A DNA stretch of 36,556 nt. It comes from Prevotella sp. UBA7782 (GTDB taxonomy: Bacteria > Bacteroidota > Bacteroidia > Bacteroidales > Bacteroidaceae). Numbering within the stretch: position 1 is the first letter of the stretch; every line of letters begins with the position of its first letter. Shown here piece after piece: positions 30,872 to 36,556 of the stretch. Where the stretch lies: NCBI GenBank assembly GCA_002480935.1, contig DLDC01000024.1:16995-53550 (forward strand). The letters are read 5' to 3'. Position numbers and translations under genes: made by a program. The notes beneath the pieces are model-generated. The model saw nothing but the letters and a program-made list of their open reading frames with translations. It was not told the origin of the DNA and made no database searches.

Positions 30872-31828
30872 TTATAAAAGCCGTTTAGCCACCTCTGCGA
30901 CAGAACTTACCGCAGACATGGTATAGAAATGGATGTTTCTTACGCCCGCCTCATACAGTTCCTTGCATTGTTGCGTGGCCCATTCAATTCCCAGTGCCTT
31001 GGCATCCTCGTCGGTCTTACATTTCAGAACCTCTACGGCTAAGTCTTGGGGAAGATCGCAATGGAAAGTACGAGGAACGACGGTCAATTGGGACAGTTTC
31101 GCCAAAGGCTTAATGCCTGGGATGATGGGGATGGTGATGCCCATGTCCCTTGCCCTTTTCACAAAGCTAAAATATTTCTGGTTGTCGTAAAACAGTTGGG
31201 TGACAGCATACGTGGCTCCCATATTCTGTTTCCGCTTTAGGAATTCCAGGTCCATTTCCATGTTCGGAGCTTCTTCATGTTTCTCCGGATAAGCCGCTAC
31301 CCCAAAGGAAAAGGGTTCCCCTGGATGTCGGATAGGAGTCCCATCTATAAAGAATCCCTTGTTAAAGAGATTGACTTGCTTGATCAGGTCTGTGGTATGG
31401 ATGTGCCCACCTGGGGTTGGTGTGAACACCCTGTCATCTTTCGCCTTGTCTCCACGCAGCAAGAGTACGTTTGAGATTTCCAAGAATTGTAAGTCGATCA
31501 ACTCATATTCAATGTCTTCCTTCGTCACGCCACTACAGATGATGTGCGGGATGACAGGAATATGGAATTTATTTTGGATAGCGGCGGCGATGGCAATCGT
31601 CCCCGGTCGACGCCGTATGCGTTGCCTTACGAAGTGACCGTCTTCCAGTTCATGATAGACATATTCGCTATGATGGGTAGTGATATTGATGTAATGGGGA
31701 TTAAATTCCTTCAACTGTTCAATCGTCGAGAAGAGGTTTCCTGTCCCGTTTCCTTTTAAAGGAGGAAGGACCTCAAAGGAGAAACCCCTTTTCTGTGTAT
31801 CTTGTTTGATGATATCGACAACTTTCAT
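30872..31828 (-). CDS. metF: Methylenetetrahydrofolate reductase
   Basis: The 318-aa FAD enzyme reduces methylenetetrahydrofolate to methyltetrahydrofolate, the methyl donor for methionine. It shows F-E-V-L-P-P with the catalytic glutamate near residue 19, N-I-T-T-H-H, H-I-I-C-S-G, L-L-L-R-G-D and T-Q-L-F-Y-D-N. Length is slightly above the E. coli enzyme. It is the first gene of metF-holB-ricT-gldH, with a -7 element overlapping the end of tatC. Confidence 0.93.
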   Translation of the reverse strand: MKVVDIIKQDTQKRGFSFEVLPPLKGNGTGNLFSTIEQLKEFNPHYINITTHHSEYVYHELEDGHFVRQRIRRRPGTIAIAAAIQNKFHIPVIPHIICSGVTKEDIEYELIDLQFLEISNVLLLRGDKAKDDRVFTPTPGGHIHTTDLIKQVNLFNKGFFIDGTPIRHPGEPFSFGVAAYPEKHEEAPNMEMDLEFLKRKQNMGATYAVTQLFYDNQKYFSFVKRARDMGITIPIIPGIKPLAKLSQLTVVPRTFHCDLPQDLAVEVLKCKTDEDAKALGIEWATQQCKELYEAGVRNIHFYTMSAVSSVAEVAKRLL

Positions 31829-31857
31829 CCTTAATTCCTATGGTGTACATTTGGATG

Positions 31858-31865
31858 CAAAGTTA
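31858..31865 (-). promoter_or_regulatory. -7 element of the metF-holB-ricT-gldH operon
   Basis: TAACTTTG on the minus strand fits TAnnTTTG, about 30 nt before the metF ATG. The -33 region would lie inside tatC and is weak. Confidence 0.5.
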
Positions 31866-31886
31866 CGAAAAAAAAGTGTCATACCC

Positions 31887-32672
31887 TCATGAAGGGGAAT
31901 TTATTTGCGCTCTTTTCTTCTCTGTCATCCTTACGATAACGATACTGCTCTCATAAAGCAACCAGATGGGAAGGGAAACAATGGCAAGGGTGAAAGCATC
32001 GGAAGTGGGGGTGATGGCGGCGGCAATGATGAGAACGGCGACAAAAGCATGCCGACGGTATTGCTGCATCCACGATGCCTTTAGGAGACCGAACAGAGCC
32101 AGTAACCAACTGATAATGGGAATCTCAAAGACAATCCCAAAGACCAGGCTCATAAATAGAAGGGTGTCCATATAAGATGCTAAGGTGAGCATGTTTGCTA
32201 CGTCACTGCTTACTTGATAGGTTCCCAAGAACCTTACTGTCAAAGGAAATATCAGGAAATAGTTGATCAGTACTCCGACGAGAAACATGATATAGGCAGA
32301 ACATACGATGCGTGTGGCATAGTGCTTTTCATTTTGGTAAAGGGCAGGGGCAATAAACTTATACAAGACGTATAAGATATAAGGGGATGCCACTAAGATG
32401 CCAAAGCATAGGGCCGTCTTCATGTGAATCATGAACTGTTCGGTCAGCCCAATGTTCATTAAATGGACATCGAAGGGCTTGACTCCTAATAGGCGATAGG
32501 TGATGAATTGGCTGTTCTTGGGGGCGAGGACAATCTTGAAGAGGGTCTCCTTGAAGAAAAAGGCCAACAAACCACACGCGACGGTGACCACTAAGATTTT
32601 GATGATGCTGTCGCGCAAGATGTCAAGGTGGTCCCAAAAGGATAATTCTGGGTCCTGTGGATCTTCTCCCAT
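31887..32672 (-). CDS. tatC: Sec-independent protein translocase TatC
   Basis: The 261-aa membrane protein with six helices opens with the signal-peptide binding region S-F-W-D-H-L-D-I-L-R-D. F-G-I-L-V-A-S-P-Y-I-L-Y follows near 93-104, and then F-E-I-P-I-I-S-W-L-L near 185. It recognises twin-arginine signal peptides and exports folded proteins with TatA. The start lies 3 nt after the tatA stop. Confidence 0.92.
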   Translation of the reverse strand: MGEDPQDPELSFWDHLDILRDSIIKILVVTVACGLLAFFFKETLFKIVLAPKNSQFITYRLLGVKPFDVHLMNIGLTEQFMIHMKTALCFGILVASPYILYVLYKFIAPALYQNEKHYATRIVCSAYIMFLVGVLINYFLIFPLTVRFLGTYQVSSDVANMLTLASYMDTLLFMSLVFGIVFEIPIISWLLALFGLLKASWMQQYRRHAFVAVLIIAAAITPTSDAFTLAIVSLPIWLLYESSIVIVRMTEKKRAQINSPS

Positions 32673-32675
32673 CTG

Positions 32676-32867
32676 CTAAAATTTCTTGGTGTCTTCTTTG
32701 TGGGGTTCTTTGGGATCGGAGTTTAGGTCATTGTCAATGCCGTTCATCCCATCCTTGAAACTTTTTACGCCCTTGCCTAAACCTTTCATCAGCTCAGGGA
32801 TCTTTTTGCCTCCGAACAGTAAAAGGATAACCAATGCAACGATGATGATTTCTTGTGTTCCTAACAT
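32676..32867 (-). CDS. tatA: Twin-arginine translocase subunit TatA
   Basis: The 63-aa protein has the standard plan: an N-terminal membrane helix ([12 protein letters not shown]), the hinge F-G-G-K-K-I-P-E-L, an amphipathic helix [10 protein letters not shown], and an acidic tail. No separate TatB is present, as is usual for this phylum, so TatA probably does both jobs. Confidence 0.92.
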   Translation of the reverse strand: MLGTQEIIIVALVILLLFGGKKIPELMKGLGKGVKSFKDGMNGIDNDLNSDPKEPHKEDTKKF

Positions 32868-32896
32868 ATTTGCTTGTTTTTATGGTTCGCTTTGTG

Positions 32897-32927
32897 CAAA
32901 GATACATCAAACCGAGAAGAATACAAA
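32897..32927 (-). promoter_or_regulatory. Promoter of tatA-tatC
   Basis: TTTG (32924-32927), a 19-bp spacer and TATCTTTG (32897-32904) on the minus strand match the Bacteroidota consensus exactly, about 30 nt before the tatA ATG. Confidence 0.7.
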
Positions 32928-33039
32928 ATAAATGTCGAAGTTTTTGGGTAGGAAGCGACGTATCACGAAGATCATGTTCTGTATATCGTTAAAAAAGGAT
33001 TAATTGCAGGCTTCATAAGTCTTGCTCGAAAATTATTTG

Positions 33040-33047
33040 TACCTTTG
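33040..33047 (+). promoter_or_regulatory. -7 element of the DUF6377 gene
   Basis: TACCTTTG fits TAnnTTTG; the predicted start near 33053 rules out the in-frame ATG at 33022 and supports a start at 33073 or 33085. No strong -33 box is seen. Confidence 0.55.
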
Positions 33048-33084
33048 TATCATCAATCGGAGTTCTTATAAGATGTGTGAAGGT

Positions 33085-34692
33085 ATGAAAGGATTATGGA
33101 AAGCTTTGCTTGTCGTCTGCATCCTCTTCCCTTTAAAAGGAAGATGTGCACAGAATCTGGATGACTTATACCGGGAGTTGCACCAGTCTATGCGAAATTT
33201 CCCACAGTTAGTGGAGAAAAAAGAATCGAAATTGGCTGCCCTGCGTTTCCGGTATCAGCATAGTCCTACCCGTATGGACCGTGTCCATACTGCCTTTGCG
33301 CTCTATGCGGCTTATGACTATTATCAGAACGATTCTGCCATGTATTATTTAGAGCAATGCGTGACCTATTCTGAGGAACTGAAACGGTGGGATTGGATGA
33401 ATGCCTGCCTCATTGAACTTGCTTATCGCGCAGCCTCGAACGGCTATACGCCAGAGGCGAGTCACGCGCTCAGTCGGATAGCAAAGGACCAATTGAGGAC
33501 AAAGAAAGAATGGTATTCCTATTACCGTTCTTATTATAATTTATACTCTCTGCTCAGCGTCCATTCAAATCTTCCTGAATATCGGCGTGCCTATCGTGAA
33601 AAGACCCGCCAATATTGTGATTCCATGCAGATCTATGGAGATGACAATATCCTTTCGTTTTTAGACACGAAGATGCAATGGGCAATGTCAGACAAGAATT
33701 TCAAGGAAGCCAAGAGACTTGTGGAGATCTGGATCAAGAAGGTAGGAGAGGGGACACACGACTATGCAATGGCTGCCTATAACTATGGCGTGCTATGTGA
33801 TTCCTTGCATGATTTCAAGGGAGCACAGTATTGGACGTTGAAATCGGCCCTGACCGACCTGAATGGGGTGGCAATGAATCAGGGAGCCCTTTTCCATTTG
33901 GCACAGATGTTCCAAGAGAAAGGAAACCTGAAGCGTGCTTATCGTTATGCTCATTTTACTTGGGAGTGCAACAAGAAGTTTAATGCCCCACAACGAAACC
34001 TGGACATGTACCAGTGGTTAACGGACATGGATGAAACGAATCGGCAAGAGATTCAACATTCTAATCATGTCTTGACCGTATTGGTCATCGCCATTAGCTT
34101 GATGGTCCTCTTCCTTTCGATCACCTTGTTTTACCTGGAAAGAGGGAAGAAAAGCCTTGCCAATGCACATTTAGACTTACAAGACGTGAATGGGAGGTTA
34201 AAAGAATTGAACCTGCACTTGAACGAACAGAACCGGATTAAGGAAGAATATATCGGGAAGTTCTTGGGCATCTGTCGGCTCTATGTGGATAAGATTGATC
34301 AATACCGCAAGAATGTATCCAGGAAAATCAAGGAAGGGGACAGTGAGGAGCTCCTACAGATGATGAAATCACCCGACCTGCTGAAGAAAGACCTTGAAGA
34401 ACTCTATGCCTATTTCGACTCCATTTTCTTGCACTTATTCCCCGACTTTGTTGAGGAGTTTAACGCCTTGTTGCAGCCAGAAGCGAGAATCAAGGTGAAG
34501 AATACTACTTCACTGCCTACGGAAATCCGTATTTTTGCCTTGATTAGGTTGGGCGTGGAAGACAGTTCTCAGATTTGCAAGTTCTTGCATTATTCTTCTT
34601 CTACGATCTATAATTATCGGTCTAAAGTGAAGAGCAATGCTTTAGGGGATAAAGAAGATTTTGAGAGGAAAGTGAAGGAAATTGGTAGGTAA
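33085..34692 (+). CDS. DUF6377-type membrane regulator with TPR-like sensor and C-terminal HTH
   Basis: The protein (535 aa from 33085) has a signal peptide (M-K-G-L-W-K-A-L-L-V-V ending R-C-A-Q). A periplasmic helical-repeat region of about 300 residues looks TPR-like. One membrane helix (V-L-T-V-L-V-I-A-I-S-L-M-V-L-F-L) follows near residue 335. The cytoplasmic part has a coiled coil (L-N-L-H-L-N-E-Q-N-R-I-K-E-E-Y) and ends with L-P-T-E-I-R-I-F-A-L-I-R-L-G and S-S-S-T-I-Y-N-Y-R-S-K-V-K, a helix-turn-helix-like end. This layout, as I recall it, is that of Bacteroidota DUF6377 proteins. Signal and targets are unknown. An alternative start is 33073. The neighbouring candidate small RNA is downstream on the same strand. 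Confidence 0.75.
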   Translation: MKGLWKALLVVCILFPLKGRCAQNLDDLYRELHQSMRNFPQLVEKKESKLAALRFRYQHSPTRMDRVHTAFALYAAYDYYQNDSAMYYLEQCVTYSEELKRWDWMNACLIELAYRAASNGYTPEASHALSRIAKDQLRTKKEWYSYYRSYYNLYSLLSVHSNLPEYRRAYREKTRQYCDSMQIYGDDNILSFLDTKMQWAMSDKNFKEAKRLVEIWIKKVGEGTHDYAMAAYNYGVLCDSLHDFKGAQYWTLKSALTDLNGVAMNQGALFHLAQMFQEKGNLKRAYRYAHFTWECNKKFNAPQRNLDMYQWLTDMDETNRQEIQHSNHVLTVLVIAISLMVLFLSITLFYLERGKKSLANAHLDLQDVNGRLKELNLHLNEQNRIKEEYIGKFLGICRLYVDKIDQYRKNVSRKIKEGDSEELLQMMKSPDLLKKDLEELYAYFDSIFLHLFPDFVEEFNALLQPEARIKVKNTTSLPTEIRIFALIRLGVEDSSQICKFLHYSSSTIYNYRSKVKSNALGDKEDFERKVKEIGR

Positions 34693-34837
34693 AAGCTCTA
34701 TTTTAGCGAATAGATATCTTTTCATTTCCTCTATGTGATCTACTTTTTTAAGATTTGTTTAAAAAAGTAAGTTGCTGATATATTGTATTTTAAAATTTTG
34801 TATTTCTTTATCTTATCTACTTTTTAGCTATATCGGT

Positions 34838-34868
34838 TTTGTTGTGATCTTTTTTTATAGTACCTTTG
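34838..34868 (+). promoter_or_regulatory. Strong promoter of a short transcript
   Basis: TTTG (34838-34841), a 19-bp spacer and TACCTTTG (34861-34868) match the consensus exactly. No gene of useful length follows on this strand, so it appears to drive a short RNA. Confidence 0.65.
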
Positions 34869-34874
34869 CATCAC

Positions 34875-35022
34875 GAACCTATCAGTAAATCAACTACACC
34901 TAATCTAACATGCAAGATAAAGTAGTTTGCTGATGGCAAATGAAAATACTTGGTGTGTCGATAATTGTTAATAAAATAGCGAAAAGGGTGACTGTTCGTG
35001 AGAATAGTCACCCTTATTTTTT
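34875..35022 (+). ncRNA. Candidate small RNA of about 150 nt
   Basis: A consensus promoter at 34838-34868 is followed, about 110 nt below the predicted start, by a strong terminator at 34984-35022. The only frames inside with an ATG are 7 and 12 codons long, the first stop overlapping the second start (TGATG). It could be a small regulatory RNA or a leader-peptide transcript. I recognise no known RNA family. Confidence 0.45.
34984..35022 (+). terminator. Rho-independent terminator, bidirectional
   Basis: A 10-bp perfect stem AAGGGTGACT/AGTCACCCTT is extended by GTTC/GAAT (one G-T pair) to 14 pairs around a GTGA tetraloop, followed by ATTTTTT. On the minus strand a shorter T-run follows, so it may also end the DUF2264 transcript, whose stop is at 35053. 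Confidence 0.85.
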
Positions 35023-35052
35023 GTCTCGATCATTTCTTTGTTTTCTGTCTGA

Positions 35053-36294
35053 TCACTTCTCTGTTTTCAGAGAAACATGACCATCGATCGGGAAGGATTT
35101 CCCGCTCCATGCTTTCTGAGATGTCCATGGTTCTGCAGGGGCTGTCCAGAAAGGCGCGTCAGCAGGCAATCCTAAGGGCATGAAGACGAGGGATGTCATA
35201 TACAGGCTTCCGTTGTCTGTATAGGAGTTGGCAAGGTTGGGCTGATGCCCCACGAAGCCTAAGCGCAGGAATCCTTTCTCATCGAAGTTGCCGTCCACCT
35301 TGAACATGTTCTTCATGACAGCTGTGATGGCACTGCGAACCTGTCCATTGCTGATATTCTTCGGCATTCCGAACCTCCAGGCTGCCATGGCAAGCGTTTG
35401 GAAGGCTCCCATGCGATAGACCAATGACCGTCCATAGCCAGGATAGGTTCCCTCTGGCGAGACCAGTCTTTCCATGACCGTGTTATAGCGTTGCATTCTT
35501 TGGATGGCTAACTTTGAGCTGACGGGCGTCCAGAATTTATGCTTTTCGCATTGTTCCAATACTTCTATGTACATGGGATGGATGACATAGGCGTTGTAAT
35601 AATCAAATGCCATTTCTGGTCCGTCGGAATAATAGCCATCTCCTAAGTACCATTCATTGATTTTGCAGCATGCAACCCTGAGCACGTACATGTCTGCCTC
35701 TTCGCCGATGGAAAGGAAGAATGCCTCGATGATGGCTCGGAAAAGAAGCCAGTTGTTGTAGGCAGGACGGATGACACGTAATCCTTTGAAGCATTGGATA
35801 TATCGCTGTTGCGTCGTCTTGTCCAGTTGATACCAGGTAGACTCTGGCGCACGTAGGAAGCTCTCTGCCAAGTAGGCAGCGTCAACTAAGATCTGGAGCT
35901 CTCCTTTCCATAAAAGATAATCAGGACTCTGTGGGTCAACAGCATTCTTGTAAGAAGCAAGGGCCCAGTCATGCAGCTGCTTGCGTTGCTTCCCTTCTGG
36001 CGTTCCGTCATCTGGCAGGGCCAACCAAGGCGTGATGCCCGCCATGAGCCTGCCGAATGCCTCTAAGTAGGATACCTTGACATTCCTACCATCCCAATTG
36101 GGGCTGAGCTCGAGGGGCATGTTCTTTTGCAATTCCCCTTTACTCATGTTTTCCAAGATCGGTTGCGCGATTTTGTAACACAACCCTGCCCAATACTGCC
36201 GGTCGGTCTGTGGGATGTTCTTCACTTTCTTGGCAGAAGCACTTCCTGCCAAGATAAATGCCATGATGGCAATCATCAAATACTTAACTTTCAT
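35053..36294 (-). CDS. DUF2264-domain secreted protein
   Basis: The 413-aa protein has a signal peptide (M-K-V-K-Y-L-M-I-A-I-M-A-F-I-L-A, cleaved after A-S-A). Its body matches my memory of DUF2264 proteins: D-R-Q-Y-W, then Y-L-E-A-F-G-R-L-M-A-G-I-T-P-W, W-Y-L-G-D-G-Y-Y-S-D-G-P-E-M-A-F-D-Y-Y-N-A-Y-V-I-H-P, G-R-S-L-V-Y-R-M-G-A-F-Q, and A-N-S-Y-T-D-N-G-S-L-Y-M. The helical barrel-like composition, rich in Trp, Tyr and His, suggests a carbohydrate-active enzyme, and homologues occur in polysaccharide-use loci. No activity can be stated from sequence. It is monocistronic with a promoter flanked by a long palindrome. Confidence 0.75.
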   Translation of the reverse strand: MKVKYLMIAIMAFILAGSASAKKVKNIPQTDRQYWAGLCYKIAQPILENMSKGELQKNMPLELSPNWDGRNVKVSYLEAFGRLMAGITPWLALPDDGTPEGKQRKQLHDWALASYKNAVDPQSPDYLLWKGELQILVDAAYLAESFLRAPESTWYQLDKTTQQRYIQCFKGLRVIRPAYNNWLLFRAIIEAFFLSIGEEADMYVLRVACCKINEWYLGDGYYSDGPEMAFDYYNAYVIHPMYIEVLEQCEKHKFWTPVSSKLAIQRMQRYNTVMERLVSPEGTYPGYGRSLVYRMGAFQTLAMAAWRFGMPKNISNGQVRSAITAVMKNMFKVDGNFDEKGFLRLGFVGHQPNLANSYTDNGSLYMTSLVFMPLGLPADAPFWTAPAEPWTSQKAWSGKSFPIDGHVSLKTEK

Positions 36295-36411
36295 GATCCT
36301 TATTGTTTAGATAGATAATGATTCTCAATAGAGAGCTGTTTTCTCTTTGTACTGATTTGAAGGCAGTGGACTTGTTGATAGGATCAGCGGACCTTTTTCC
36401 ATTGCTGGTTG

Positions 36412-36419
36412 CAAATATA
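36412..36419 (-). promoter_or_regulatory. -7 element of the DUF2264 gene
   Basis: TATATTTG on the minus strand fits TAnnTTTG. The start near 36405 leaves a leader of about 110 nt. The -33 region overlaps the palindrome at 36440-36476. Confidence 0.55.
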
Positions 36420-36439
36420 GTGATTTTCTTGATACAGAC

Positions 36440-36476
36440 CACAAGAATCTCGGAAAATCTATCCGAGATTCTTGTG
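36440..36476. promoter_or_regulatory. Perfect 15-bp inverted repeat at the DUF2264 promoter
   Basis: CACAAGAATCTCGGA (36440-36454) and its exact complement (36462-36476) flank a 7-nt loop. It is centred about 53 bp upstream of the predicted start. No T-run follows on either strand, which favours an operator over a terminator, although termination of an upstream gene outside the window is possible. Confidence 0.5.
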
Positions 36477-36556
36477 CGACATCAGCTTTTGTGGGCGGAT
36501 CCCGGAGTTATCCGAGCTCCTTTGTCCTTTCTTGATTTTATTTTATGGTTGGATTG

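Overview
The window looks like Bacteroidales DNA, most likely Prevotella or a close relative. The evidence is the repeated Bacteroidota promoter pattern (TTTG, about 19-22 bp, TAnnTTTG), the near absence of Shine-Dalgarno sites, and family markers: GldH, RicT with a long charged tail, TatA-TatC without TatB, DUF6377, GH89/GH125 glycosidases and mreBCD-PBP2-rodA behind a purH-type gene. No rRNA, tRNA, CRISPR array, prophage or intact insertion sequence was seen.

Left part (1 to about 11.8 kb). An EcoRI-type adenine methyltransferase gene is cut by the left edge. Next comes a leftward five-gene catabolic operon (DHDPS-family aldolase/lyase, sodium:solute symporter, iron-dependent alcohol dehydrogenase, PdxA2-type dehydrogenase, DUF1537 four-carbon acid sugar kinase), which probably feeds a tetronate-type acid sugar to triose phosphate. 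A second leftward unit encodes a divergent FtsZ-family GTPase and an unrecognised 192-aa protein. A 1.2-kb spacer then holds a 22-bp-period repeat array, a leftward 35-codon gene with its own promoter, Shine-Dalgarno and terminator, and a cluster of four CRP/FNR-type palindromes. The spacer ends at the rightward agmatine deiminase / N-carbamoylputrescine amidase operon (agmatine to putrescine).

Right part (about 12.0 kb to the end). In order: AldA-type aldehyde dehydrogenase (leftward); a second 22-bp-period array; MetY (leftward); a PrsW-like membrane protease (rightward); a leftward unit of a 60-aa small ORF, a GH89 alpha-N-acetylglucosaminidase and an EEP-family hydrolase; a rightward GH125 alpha-mannosidase; then purH (IMP cyclohydrolase domain only)-mreB-mreC-mreD-mrdA-rodA, the cell-elongation operon. 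Convergent to it is metF-holB-ricT-gldH, preceded by tatA-tatC. A DUF6377 regulator, a candidate small RNA and a DUF2264 protein close the window. The GH89, GH125 and EEP genes suggest trimming of host or plant glycans.

Isoleucine codon use changes sharply between the two parts (ATA dominates on the left and is rare on the right), and the break falls in the 11757-12044 spacer. The window may therefore join DNA from two genomes, either by transfer or by mis-assembly. All functions are read from sequence and family knowledge; no database search was possible.
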